From GCA-2726245 sp035513655 (lineage in GTDB: Bacteria > Planctomycetota > Planctomycetia > Pirellulales > Pirellulaceae), in assembly GCA_035513655.1 (NCBI GenBank), contig DATKBV010000544.1:14632-78631 (forward strand): a stretch of DNA of 64,000 nucleotides, read 5' to 3'. The translations under genes were made by a program, and so were the position numbers. Under the pieces are notes generated by a model, which was not told the DNA's origin, did not search any database, and saw nothing but the letters and a program-made list of their open reading frames with translations. Positions 51,970 to 60,479 of the stretch are shown here, in pieces. The first letter of the stretch is position 1, and each line of letters begins with the position of its first letter.

Positions 51970-53415
51970 CTAAGCAATGACTTGTCGCACCACGTGTCCA
52001 CCGACATCGGTCAGGCGGAAGTCGCGGCCTTGGTGGCGGAAGGTGAGACGCCTGTGATCGATGCCAAGCAAATGCAGCATCGTGGCGTGCAGGTCGTTGA
52101 TGTGGACAACGTCTTCGACCGCGTTGTATCCCAATTCATCCGTGGCCCCATGTGTATGGCCTCCGCGGATTCCTCCACCGGCCAGCCACATCGAAAAGGC
52201 ACGCATGTGATGATCGCGGCCTGCTCCGCCTTTGTTCGTCTGGGCCATCGGAGTGCGGCCGAACTCGCCGCCCCAAATCACCAACGTGTCGTCGAGCATG
52301 TTTCGCTGTTTCAGATCCTTGATCAGAGCCGCGGATGCCCGGTCACAAAGTCCGGAACAGACGTCCATATAATGAGCAAGATCGTTGTGGTGATCCCAGC
52401 CTCGATGGTAGAGATGAATAAACCGAACGCCGCGTTCGGCAAGCCGCCGCGCGAGCAAGCAGTTTGCGGCGAAGGTGCCATCGGCTCCTTGAGTACCGTA
52501 CATCTCCAGCACATGTTGCGGCTCGTCGTTGAAATCCAATAACTCAGGCACACTCATCTGCATTCGGAACGCGAGCTCGTATTGGTTGATGCGTGTTTCG
52601 ATCTCGGGGTCTTGGAACGATTGGTTCCCGAGTAGGTTTAACTGCCCGATGCTATTCACGACGTCGCCTTGTCGATCTCGTGTGACGCCGCGCGGACTGT
52701 TCAGATAGTGGACGGCGTCCCCTGTCGAGTGAAATGGAATGCCTTGCAGTCGACCTGGCAGGAAGCCAGCGCTCCACTGACGTGTGGCGATCGGTTGCGG
52801 ATTCCGGCCGCCAATGCTGGTCAGCACGACGAAACCGGGCAGGTTCTCGGTCTCGGCTCCCAATCCGTAAAGCACCCACGCACCCATGCTTGGCCGTCCG
52901 GAGATGGAGGTCCCGGTGTTCATCACGGTGTGGGCCGGGTCGTGATTGATCTGATCCGTGTGCAGTGAACGGATAATGCAGATGTCGTCGGCAATGCCGC
53001 TGATGTGGGGAAAGAAGTCGCTGATCTGCTGTCCCGATTGGCCATGCCGATTGAACTTGGCGAGCGGGCCGAGACAGACGAGTCGCTGGCCTTGCAGCTG
53101 CGCAATCGGCTGTCCCTTGGTGAACGATTCGGGCATCGGTTGGCCAGCCAGCTCGGCCAGCTTCGGCTTATGGTCAAAACTCTCCAAGTGCGAAGGCCCG
53201 CCCGCCATGCAGAGAAAGATCACTCGCTTGATTCTCGGCGGAACGTGCAACGGGTTGATCACTCCGCGCGACGTCGACTCCGGCGATGCACCCAGGGCGT
53301 CGCCCGCCTCGCCAGTAACCATCAGCGAACCGAGTGCGGCGGAACCCAGACCGAGGGAGGCACGACCGAGAAAACTGCGACGCGCGAGTCGGAAATCGGC
53401 AGCGGAGTGTGGCAC
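51970..53415 (-). CDS. DUF1501 protein with Tat-type signal
   Basis: The frame starts at GTG and encodes 481 residues. A twin-arginine-like motif (RRSFLGRASLGLGSAALGSL, about residues 12-31) predicts folded export. The body has DUF1501 hallmarks: VIFLCMAGGPSHLESFDHKP, IRSLHTDQINHDPAH, GFVVLTSIGG, WGGEFGRTPM and GRDHH. The family is related to the alkaline phosphatase/sulfatase superfamily and is very abundant in planctomycetes, usually next to a DUF1549/DUF1553 cytochrome-like gene. That partner is absent here. The ribosome site is poor. The gene runs toward the sigma factor gene on the same strand, nine bases from it. Confidence 0.9.
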   Translation of the reverse strand: MPHSAADFRLARRSFLGRASLGLGSAALGSLMVTGEAGDALGASPESTSRGVINPLHVPPRIKRVIFLCMAGGPSHLESFDHKPKLAELAGQPMPESFTKGQPIAQLQGQRLVCLGPLAKFNRHGQSGQQISDFFPHISGIADDICIIRSLHTDQINHDPAHTVMNTGTSISGRPSMGAWVLYGLGAETENLPGFVVLTSIGGRNPQPIATRQWSAGFLPGRLQGIPFHSTGDAVHYLNSPRGVTRDRQGDVVNSIGQLNLLGNQSFQDPEIETRINQYELAFRMQMSVPELLDFNDEPQHVLEMYGTQGADGTFAANCLLARRLAERGVRFIHLYHRGWDHHNDLAHYMDVCSGLCDRASAALIKDLKQRNMLDDTLVIWGGEFGRTPMAQTNKGGAGRDHHMRAFSMWLAGGGIRGGHTHGATDELGYNAVEDVVHINDLHATMLHLLGIDHRRLTFRHQGRDFRLTDVGGHVVRQVIA

Positions 53416-53509
53416 TTCTGTGATGTTCCGTGCAGGAGGAATTGGTTGTGTTCATTTAAGCAGGCACGCGGCGAAGTGTCGAGAATGATTCTCGTTGTTT
53501 TAGCACGCA

Positions 53510-54763
53510 TTACTCCGCTTCAATCCGATACAGATGCTTCTCGGATCGGATCAGCAACGCATTGTCGACCACTCCATACGACGCCAGCGTTGGCTCTCCG
53601 AGTTCGCTGGTCGCCAGTTTCTGATACTTGCGTCCTGGTGCGATCACGGTGGTTTCGCCTTGCTCGCTCTGGAAATAGATGCGTCCGTCGACGTACAGCG
53701 GCGACGCCGAGTAGTTCCCGCCAAGTCGCTTTTCCCAGTATACCTCTCCGGTCCGAGTGTCGAGGCAACTCGCGACGCCTTTGTCCGCGACCATGTAGAG
53801 TTCGTCGCCGACGACCAGCAGCGACGGCGTATTCGGGGCTTGGTCGTCTGTTTGCCAGACGACATGCGTTTCGGTAACATCGCCGCGGCCGTCTGGTCGG
53901 ATGGCTAGCAAGTTAGGAGGATTCCAGCCCGTGCAGACGAATACCAGGCCGTTTGCGAAGACCGGCTTGGGGATCACCGAATAGCCATCCCCATAGTCCA
54001 CTCGCCACAATTCTTCGCCCGTCAGCGGATCCAGCGCCGAGACCTCGCCGCTGCCGGGACTGATCAGTTGTCGCTCGCCTTCGACGTTGATCAGAGTTGG
54101 GGTCGCGAAGGAGAATTTGCGCGAAACTTCCGACTTGCGAAGTGTCTTCCAACGTACCTTGCCGGACTCCTTCTCGATCCCGGCGACGAAAGGATCTTGC
54201 GCACCATCGCAACTGAAGATCAGCAGGTCGTCCACCACGATCGGCGTGCCGCCGTTTCCATGAACCGGAGCGTAAGCCAACTCCCGAGTTCGCCACAGCA
54301 CCTTTCCTTCGCGACTGACGCAAGCTGTTCCTTGATGACCGAAGTGGACATAGACTCGGTCGCCTTCGATGATCGGTGTCGGGCTCGCGTGGCTGTTCTT
54401 GCTGTGGATTTTTGGTGCCGTTGCTCCATCTTGGCGGAAGATCTCGATGCTGTTGAGTTGCTCGCCTGTCTTGGCCGAAAGCGAAAGAAGCCGCAACGAT
54501 AGATCGCCCTCCGCTCCATCAATGGGTACAGCAGCAGTCAGATAGATCGTTCCATCCGAAACGACGGGCGACGACCAGCCTTCGCCCGGAACGGCTTGCT
54601 TCCACGTCACGTTCAGGGAATCACTCCATTCGAGTGGGATTCCGGTCGCCGTCGCATGTCCGTTCCCTTCGGGGCCACGGAACTGAGTCCACTCGGCTGC
54701 CCCGAGCGTGGCGCAGCACAGAAGCATAAGAGCAAAGGTATAAAGAGACGCAGGGCGATGCAT
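53510..54763 (-). CDS. Secreted PQQ-like beta-propeller protein
   Basis: I choose the ATG at 54761-54763 (417 residues), which has AAGGAG seven bases ahead and begins a signal peptide (HRPASLYTFALMLLCCATLGAA). The mature protein starts with EWTQFRGPEGNGHA, the standard opening of planctomycete WD40/PQQ-like proteins, and continues with propeller blades of the form VVSDGTIYLTAAV, TPIIEGDRVYVHFG, ALDPLTGEELWRVDYGDG and CLDTRTGEVYWEKRL. Free PQQ-like propellers without dehydrogenase residues are generally thought to be binding or assembly proteins. It lies upstream of the DUF1501 gene on the same strand, with a 94-base gap. Confidence 0.9.
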   Translation of the reverse strand: MHRPASLYTFALMLLCCATLGAAEWTQFRGPEGNGHATATGIPLEWSDSLNVTWKQAVPGEGWSSPVVSDGTIYLTAAVPIDGAEGDLSLRLLSLSAKTGEQLNSIEIFRQDGATAPKIHSKNSHASPTPIIEGDRVYVHFGHQGTACVSREGKVLWRTRELAYAPVHGNGGTPIVVDDLLIFSCDGAQDPFVAGIEKESGKVRWKTLRKSEVSRKFSFATPTLINVEGERQLISPGSGEVSALDPLTGEELWRVDYGDGYSVIPKPVFANGLVFVCTGWNPPNLLAIRPDGRGDVTETHVVWQTDDQAPNTPSLLVVGDELYMVADKGVASCLDTRTGEVYWEKRLGGNYSASPLYVDGRIYFQSEQGETTVIAPGRKYQKLATSELGEPTLASYGVVDNALLIRSEKHLYRIEAE

Positions 54764-55084
54764 GGAAGACTCCTTCGGTGGGATGCGAGGCGTGTAATAA
54801 GAGTTTACACGCCGCACTCTCGTCCTTCTACTAGTGCTTTGTGACAACTAAATGTTCGGGTCGGACGTATTAGCCGTTTGGGCGTTAGCCCCGGTTTTTC
54901 GGGACGGAACCGTGGCTAGCGCCAAAACGGCTAATCCTAAAATCAAGCTGTCACAAAGCACTAGTGTTCACCTCCCATAGTCTTCACGTCCCCATGGCGA
55001 TCGTCTTCCTCGTTGCCTGGGACGGGCAGATCTTTACAATCGAATTGCTTTCCGCGGAAGACTTCAGACCCACAAAGGACCATC
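54764..55084. other. 320-base spacer containing a nested palindromic element
   Basis: Divergent genes flank this region. Apart from the element at 54830-54965 I see only the ribosome site (AAGGA) before the ATG at 55085. Confidence 0.4.
54830..54965. repeat. Nested inverted-repeat element (MITE-like)
   Basis: The 17-base ends (54830-54846 ACTAGTGCTTTGTGACA and 54949-54965) are perfect inverted copies. Inside, a second pair (54870-54890 and 54914-54934, TTAGCCGTTTGGGCGTTAGC...) is inverted with two mismatches. The 136-base structure has no coding capacity and lies between divergent genes. Perfect ends suggest recent mobility driven by a transposase elsewhere. Confidence 0.75.
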
Positions 55085-55972
55085 ATGGCCATCGACTTGG
55101 CTCGATATCGGGAAATCATTGGCGATTTCGTTCAGCTTCCCTCCACGGCGGACGAGTGGGATCGCTATCGTCTGACCGGTGAGCAGGTCGCGTATTACCA
55201 CGAAAACGGCTACTTGCCGGGAATTCGGATTCTGACCGACGATCAAGTCGAAGTGTTGCGCACCGAATTGGCCGAGTTCTTTGATCCCGAGCACGATGGG
55301 AGCGAACTGTGGTACGAGTATCACACCAACGAGTCGGCTGATCCCGATGCCGTTTTGTTTCACGCACTCGGTGCCTGGCGGTTGCGCCCGGGTTTTCATG
55401 ACGTGCTCTGGCATCCCGCATTTACGGTCGCGGCAAGTCAGTTACTTAACGGAGCGGTGCGGTTTTGGCACGACCAGTTGTTCTGCAAGCCGGCCAAACA
55501 TGGCGGAGTCGTGGCTTGGCACCAAGACTATTCGTATTGGACGCGAACCAAGCCCATGGCACACTTGACGTGTTGGATTGGTTTGGATGATAGCACTCGC
55601 GAGAACGGCTGCGTTCACTACGTCCCAGGAAGCCACCGGTGGGATTTGTTGCCCATTACGGGTTTAGCGGGTGATATGGAGGCGATTCGCGAGGTACTCT
55701 CCCCGGAGCAGTGGCGGATCTTTAACGAGCCCGTGGCCGTCGAGTTAAAGAAAGGAGAATGCACGTTTCATCATCCGCTGATGATCCACGGCTCCTTCGC
55801 AAACCGAACCGACAGGCCGCGGCGAGCGACCGTCATCAACGCCTTTCGCGACGGCGTCTGCTCGGCCACGGACGAAACGTTGCTCGCGGGTGTACCCATC
55901 ATACCGACCGGTCAGAAGATGGAAGGGCAATTCTTTCCGCTGTTGTACGATCCAGCTCAATCGATTGCCTGA
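55085..55972 (+). CDS. Phytanoyl-CoA dioxygenase (PhyH) family protein
   Basis: Starting at ATG 55085 (AAGGA ahead), the protein has 295 residues. It is a non-haem Fe(II)/2-oxoglutarate enzyme: QVAYYHENGYLPGIRILTDDQV at the start, the iron-binding HxD in AWHQDYSYW, LTCWIGLDDSTRENGCVHYVPGSH, and the distal His with the 2-oxoglutarate-binding Arg in LMIHGSFANRTDRPRRATVIN. These enzymes hydroxylate acyl-CoAs, small metabolites or peptides. It stands alone, so the substrate is unknown. A second, only distantly similar family member lies at 56594. Confidence 0.92.
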   Translation: MAIDLARYREIIGDFVQLPSTADEWDRYRLTGEQVAYYHENGYLPGIRILTDDQVEVLRTELAEFFDPEHDGSELWYEYHTNESADPDAVLFHALGAWRLRPGFHDVLWHPAFTVAASQLLNGAVRFWHDQLFCKPAKHGGVVAWHQDYSYWTRTKPMAHLTCWIGLDDSTRENGCVHYVPGSHRWDLLPITGLAGDMEAIREVLSPEQWRIFNEPVAVELKKGECTFHHPLMIHGSFANRTDRPRRATVINAFRDGVCSATDETLLAGVPIIPTGQKMEGQFFPLLYDPAQSIA

Positions 55973-56259
55973 GACCGCCATTCGAGTTGCTCGATACGAC
56001 TCGTCGAACCAGTGCGTCCGGTGGACGTTCAACAAACTGTCTACTGAAGAGTGTCTTAGGAATTCGTTAATTTCGTCGCGAGCTGCCTCCACTCAAGGCG
56101 ATCTAGGGCGGTTCGTAACGTATTGCACCTACATCACTTGCGGTGATTTCATCAAAAACGTCGGGGGGCACGTTCGAATGGACAAGGAGTTAACTTTACT
56201 GAGCCCATCAGCGCCGATGCGTAGAATTACGCGTTTCCACTCTAAGGGGTGATGCAGCG
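55973..56259. other. Spacer of 287 bases upstream of csrA
   Basis: I see no gene and no clear hairpin. The final bases hold AAGGGG as the csrA ribosome site; no GGA-loop hairpin that would signal autoregulation by CsrA is evident. Confidence 0.35.
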
Positions 56260-56469
56260 ATGTTGGTTCTATCTAGAAAAAAGAACGAACAAATTGTGAT
56301 CGGCGATGGCATCGTGATCACGATCGTCGACGTGCGCGGAGACAAAGTCCGCATCGGCATCGAAGCCCCCACACACGTGCCCGTGCATCGCCACGAAGTT
56401 TACTTGGCGCTTCAGCGAGCGGCCCAGACACTGCCAGCTTCTAAGAGTGCGGCTGTTGAAGAGGGCTGA
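56260..56469 (+). CDS. csrA: Carbon storage regulator CsrA
   Basis: The 69-residue protein is a standard CsrA/RsmA: MLVLSRKKNEQIVIGDGIVI at the start with the RNA-contacting Arg and Lys, GDKVRIGIEAP in the middle and VPVHRHEVYLAL with the C-terminal binding Arg (R44 region). It binds GGA motifs in mRNA leaders and blocks or alters translation. It stands alone here, whereas in many bacteria it sits near flagellar genes. The last ten residues are a divergent tail. Confidence 0.97.
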   Translation: MLVLSRKKNEQIVIGDGIVITIVDVRGDKVRIGIEAPTHVPVHRHEVYLALQRAAQTLPASKSAAVEEG

Positions 56470-56593
56470 CCACACGGATTCCGATCGATCAACGTGCGGA
56501 ATCACGATTCTCCTATCGGCATCGTCTACGAAGGCAGCCAATCACACCTGGTGTTCGAGTTGGTTGAACTCTTGAAGCGTTAGGGATTACACG

Positions 56594-57487
56594 ATGGATG
56601 TGTCTTTCACCAACTCGCGGGCGAGCATCGCTTCGGCCCAACAAGCCGACACGAATTGGGCGTCGCTGACAGTCGAGGAGCGGATTCGCTCGATCGAGCT
56701 GGACGGTTACGTCGTCATCCCCGACCTGTTGACGGCGGCTCAACTCGACGCGGTTCGCGGCGAATTGTCGCGCCTGCCGACGACGGCGGTCGATTACAGC
56801 GAGCATCAGCGCGGTTGTTCCAACATCCAATGGACCGCTTCGCCGACAGCGACTCGAGTTATCGCCTTGCCCACCATGATCGAATTCCTCACAACGCTCT
56901 TCGGCGATGAACTGATCTGCACATCGTGTGCGTATGCGGTGTCTCAGCCCGGGCATCCGGGAATGGCAATTCATACCGACGCGCAGCCGTACGGCTCGAA
57001 GATCTTCGGTCTCGCGGCAAGTGCTCCTTGTTTAGTTCGAGTGCTGTACTACCTCGACGATTTGACTCCCGAACGAAGCCCTTTCAAGGTCGTCCCGCGG
57101 TCGCATTTGTCACTGCACGCGGACGGCAATCCGTACCGGCGTTACTTTTCGCACGACGATGAAGTGATGGTGACCTGCCGCGCCGGCTCGGCGGTGATCA
57201 TCAACCAGAAAGTGTTCCACGCGAACTATCCCAACTACAGCGACAGCGATCGCCGACTGCTGGCCATCGCCTATCGACCGGCGTGGGCGGGTCCCATCGG
57301 CGAGGTCCTCGACCATGATCCGGAGCGGGTTGAAAAGTTGCCGCCCGAAGTCCGCCCATTCTTTCGCAGCCTCAATACTCGCCAGATCGAATACGACTTA
57401 CCGAATCGTCCCGATAACATGTCCCGCGACGCACCGGGAATCAGCCCACGGCGATGGGATTTGCAAAAGATCAATCCTGCACCGTGA
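56594..57487 (+). CDS. Phytanoyl-CoA dioxygenase (PhyH) family protein
   Basis: The 297-residue protein shows ELDGYVVIPDLLTAAQLDAV at the start, the Fe-binding HxD in MAIHTDAQPYG, the double-stranded beta-helix core VRVLYYLDDLTPERSPFKVVPRSH, and the distal His in VFHANYPNYSDSDRRLLAIAYRP, where the Arg pair could hold 2-oxoglutarate. The family hydroxylates unactivated carbons. It is only distantly similar to the protein at 55085, so the two are not a recent duplication. No operon partner is evident; the next gene begins 174 bases on. Confidence 0.9.
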   Translation: MDVSFTNSRASIASAQQADTNWASLTVEERIRSIELDGYVVIPDLLTAAQLDAVRGELSRLPTTAVDYSEHQRGCSNIQWTASPTATRVIALPTMIEFLTTLFGDELICTSCAYAVSQPGHPGMAIHTDAQPYGSKIFGLAASAPCLVRVLYYLDDLTPERSPFKVVPRSHLSLHADGNPYRRYFSHDDEVMVTCRAGSAVIINQKVFHANYPNYSDSDRRLLAIAYRPAWAGPIGEVLDHDPERVEKLPPEVRPFFRSLNTRQIEYDLPNRPDNMSRDAPGISPRRWDLQKINPAP

Positions 57488-57661
57488 CTTGTCCAACGCA
57501 ATCGATTACACTCGACGAGACGGAATCGTCACTTTCCCCTCAAGGAATCGATTTCGATTCGATTCGGTTCGAAATCTATACGTTACCGAGTACCACAATC
57601 TACGGACGCGAGGTGCGCGACGATCTCGGTGCCGCGCCGCGCTGCAAGTGAGGAAGTTTGG

Positions 57662-58153
57662 GTGGATCCGCACATTCGCCACTATCAACCGGCGGACTTA
57701 GAGACGATCAAACGGTTAACGGTTGAAGGGTTCGACGGTGTTTCGATTGATCGAAATATTGAAGATCAGTTTGGCCCGATCAACAACCGCGACTGGCGTT
57801 GGCGCAAGACGCGACATATCGATTTCGATGTCGACCGCGATGCCGAGGGCGTGTTTGTGGCCGAGATCGACGGACAATTGGTGGGCTACATCACCACCTT
57901 TCGCGACCACGATGCTGGAATGGGACTGATCCCAAACCTCGCGGTGGATTCCACGCAGCGAGGGCGTGGTATCGGGAGAAAGCTGATCGAACACGCTTTG
58001 CAGAACTTCCGCGAGGCAGGTCTCACCCACGCCAAGATCGAGACGCTCGACCAAAACGAGGTGGGGCAAGGTCTTTATCCTTCCCTAGGCTTTCGCGAGG
58101 TCGCTCGGCAGATTCACTACTGCATGGCGCTCGACACGACACGAGATGGCTAA
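57662..58153 (+). CDS. GNAT-family N-acetyltransferase
   Basis: I start at the GTG at 57662, which has GAGGA eight bases ahead; an upstream GTG (57629) lacks a ribosome site. The 163-residue protein has the GNAT fold: HIRHYQPADLETIKRLT at the start, FVAEIDGQLVGYITTF for strands 2 and 3, LIPNLAVDSTQRGRGIGRKLIEHAL with the acetyl-CoA-binding QRGRGIG, and AKIETLDQNEVGQGLYPSLGFREV near the end. It transfers an acetyl group to an amine whose identity cannot be told. A 58-base gap of non-coding sequence and a possible short frame precede it. Confidence 0.9.
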   Translation: MDPHIRHYQPADLETIKRLTVEGFDGVSIDRNIEDQFGPINNRDWRWRKTRHIDFDVDRDAEGVFVAEIDGQLVGYITTFRDHDAGMGLIPNLAVDSTQRGRGIGRKLIEHALQNFREAGLTHAKIETLDQNEVGQGLYPSLGFREVARQIHYCMALDTTRDG

Positions 58154-58291
58154 GGAACTCGCCGACTCGTCATCGCTTGTCTCCGCCTAACACGCTTTCC
58201 CCTATGGGGGCTGTATTCACAGCCACTCGATTCTGCGATATTGCTAGGGTTGCCACGACTTGAAGTTCCCTCTTTTGTCGCTCAACAGGTT

Positions 58292-58990
58292 ATGCCGACT
58301 CGATTACTTGTCGTTGATGACCGTGATCTGATTCGTGCTGGATTGCGCGAGTTCGTTCGCGGAACAGACTTGGAGATCGTTGGCGAGGCGTCCATTCGGG
58401 ATGCGGCGAACCTACTCACGGAACACCCCACCGCGGACGCGCTGATCCTCGGAGTTGAACCACCGGGAGAAGACGGCCTGGCGCTGGTCGAAAAATTGAA
58501 GGCGTCCCGAGAGATCCGTATTGAGTCGTCGATCAACAGCCGAATAGGCCTGGCGCTGGTCGAAAAATTGAAGGCGTCCCGAGAGAGTTGGCACGTTCTA
58601 CTTTATTCGGCACGGACAAGTCCAGAAGTGATTGCGAGGGCGGTGGCAGCCGGAGCAAACGGCTTGTTACTTCACGACGCAAGCCAGGGCACGTTCTTGC
58701 AGAGCGTTCATCGCGTCGCCCTAGGCGAATCGATTTGGTCACGTGAAGATCTTCGCCGTGCGGGATCGGTAGGCCGGTTGACGGCTGCGGCGGCTGAAGT
58801 TCAGTTGACACGGCGAGAAAGCGAAGTGATCGTTAAAATGGTCGAGGGGCTGACGAACAAGCAGATCGCGGATAGCTTGGAGATTAGTTACGAAACGGTC
58901 AAAGAACACGTGCAACACGTCCTCCGAAAACTTGGCGTCACCGACCGCACGCAAGCGGCAGTCTGGGCTGTTCGCCACGGACTCGCATAA
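58292..58990 (+). CDS. LuxR-type response regulator with internal duplication and no acceptor Asp
   Basis: Starting at ATG 58292, the protein has 232 residues. The receiver domain begins MPTRLLVVDDRDLIRAGLRE with the acidic pair intact, but the position of the phosphorylated Asp is Gly (ALILGVEPPGEDG). A 24-residue segment is inserted by duplication: GLALVEKLKASRE occurs twice, separated by 11 residues. The C-terminus is a LuxR helix-turn-helix (LTRRESEVIVKMVEGLTNKQIADSLEISYETVKEHVQHVL). Insertion between helix and strand of the receiver and loss of the Asp suggest phosphorylation-independent action or loss of function of the receiver. The gene stands alone. Confidence 0.88.
   Translation: MPTRLLVVDDRDLIRAGLREFVRGTDLEIVGEASIRDAANLLTEHPTADALILGVEPPGEDGLALVEKLKASREIRIESSINSRIGLALVEKLKASRESWHVLLYSARTSPEVIARAVAAGANGLLLHDASQGTFLQSVHRVALGESIWSREDLRRAGSVGRLTAAAAEVQLTRRESEVIVKMVEGLTNKQIADSLEISYETVKEHVQHVLRKLGVTDRTQAAVWAVRHGLA
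58475..58586. repeat. 40-bp perfect direct repeat at 72-base spacing inside the regulator gene
   Basis: Copies at 58475-58514 and 58547-58586 (GGCCTGGCGCTGGTCGAAAA...) are identical over 40 bases and separated by 32 unique bases. The offset of 72 bases keeps the frame. Perfect identity in a coding region means the duplication is recent. Confidence 0.9.
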
Positions 58991-59074
58991 GTCCCTCGAC
59001 ATCCACCTTGCCAATTCTCTTCGCCTTCGCAGCAAGCTTTGACGGCGATTCACTCCTTCCACGAAATAGCATTG

Positions 59075-60427
59075 ATGAGCAAACCAACCGACATTCGTCT
59101 GCGTCAAGTCTCTTGGTCTCAGGAGCGAATCGAGTATCGCACGCCGATAAAGTTCGGCGGCCGAGTCGTCACGGATGCGACCTTGTTTAATGTCACGGTG
59201 GACGTCGAAACCGCGGACGGTCGCCGGGGCCAGGGCTACGGTTCAATGCCGATGGGAAATGTATGGGGTTGGCCGAGCGCGATCTTGACGGGCGAAGAGA
59301 CACTGGCGGCGATGCTCGAGTTCGCCGAACGGACGGTGGCTGCCGCAAGTGCCGCGAACGTCTCAGGACATCCGCTCGAGATTACTCACGAGCTGTCCGC
59401 CGATCATGGCGCGATCGTCGCCGCCGTGACTGCGAAGCTCGCCTTGAAAGACCCCATGCCGCGGCTGGCTCAACTCGTGGCGGCAAGTCCTCTCGAAGCC
59501 GCCATCTACGATGCCTATGGCAAAACGCTCGGCGAGAACTCCTACAACCTGCTCGGGAAAGAGTTTGTCAGCTCCGATCTGTCTGCCTACCTGACTCCGG
59601 AATTCAGCGGTGAATATCTGGATCAGTACACCAGCCGCGAGTGTAAAGCTCGCCTGCCGCTGTATCACCTTGTCGGCGCACTCGACCCGCTCACTGCGAC
59701 CGATATCGCATCAAGAATCGACGACGGGCTCCCCGAGACACTGGGAGAGTGGATCGCGGCCGATGGCCTGACCCATCTCAAGATCAAGCTGAACGGCGAC
59801 GATCTGACTTGGGATGTCGAGCGTGTTGCCGCGGTCGAGCGCATCGCTCAGGAAGCCCAGTTCGCAAGAGGCTGTGACACCTGGCACTATTCGCTCGACT
59901 TCAATGAGAGGTGCGCCAACGTCCAATATGTGTTGGACTTTTTAGCACAGGTCGAGGAGAAGTCGCCCGCTGCGCTGCGTCGCGTTCACTACATCGAACA
60001 GCCGACGCATCGCGACCTCCGCGCCAATCCAGAAAATCGGATGCACGAAGCGGCCAAGATCAAACCGGTTGTGATCGACGAGTCGCTCGTTGATCTGGCG
60101 AGTTTGTTGTTAGCTCGGGAGCAGGGTTACTCGGGCGTTGCGCTCAAAGCTTGCAAAGGGCACAGCGAGGCGCTGTTGATGGGAGCCGCCGCACAGAAGT
60201 ACGGCTTGTTCCTGTGCGTGCAGGATCTCACCTGCGTGGGGGCATCGCTGCTGCACTCGGCGAGCATCGCGGCCCGGATTCCGACCGTGGCTGCGATCGA
60301 AGGAAACGGACGCCAATACTGTCCGATCGGCAACCGTGGTTGGGATGAACGTTTTCCCGGGATGTTCAATATCACCGACGGGACCGTCGCCACGGGTGAA
60401 CTGAATGGCCCAGGATTAGGCTTTTAG
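59075..60427 (+). CDS. Enolase-superfamily enzyme (mandelate racemase/muconate-lactonizing type)
   Basis: I prefer the ATG at 59075 (450 residues) over an upstream TTG (59039). The capping domain begins RLRQVSWSQERIEYRTPIKFGG. The barrel holds KIKLNG (catalytic KxK), SLDFNER, YIEQPTHRD and VIDESLVD as the three metal ligands (Asp, Glu, Asp/Glu), and ALKACKGHSEA with the opposite Lys, which is the pattern of the muconate-lactonizing/dipeptide epimerase/o-succinylbenzoate synthase group. These abstract a proton alpha to a carboxylate. The C-terminus (GNGRQYCPIGNRGWD) is unusual. The specific substrate cannot be assigned. No ribosome site is clear. Confidence 0.87.
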   Translation: MSKPTDIRLRQVSWSQERIEYRTPIKFGGRVVTDATLFNVTVDVETADGRRGQGYGSMPMGNVWGWPSAILTGEETLAAMLEFAERTVAAASAANVSGHPLEITHELSADHGAIVAAVTAKLALKDPMPRLAQLVAASPLEAAIYDAYGKTLGENSYNLLGKEFVSSDLSAYLTPEFSGEYLDQYTSRECKARLPLYHLVGALDPLTATDIASRIDDGLPETLGEWIAADGLTHLKIKLNGDDLTWDVERVAAVERIAQEAQFARGCDTWHYSLDFNERCANVQYVLDFLAQVEEKSPAALRRVHYIEQPTHRDLRANPENRMHEAAKIKPVVIDESLVDLASLLLAREQGYSGVALKACKGHSEALLMGAAAQKYGLFLCVQDLTCVGASLLHSASIAARIPTVAAIEGNGRQYCPIGNRGWDERFPGMFNITDGTVATGELNGPGLGF

Positions 60428-60479
60428 CATCCGACGGAGTGTGTGACGATGTATCGGAAAGGAATTGCGACTGTAACAA

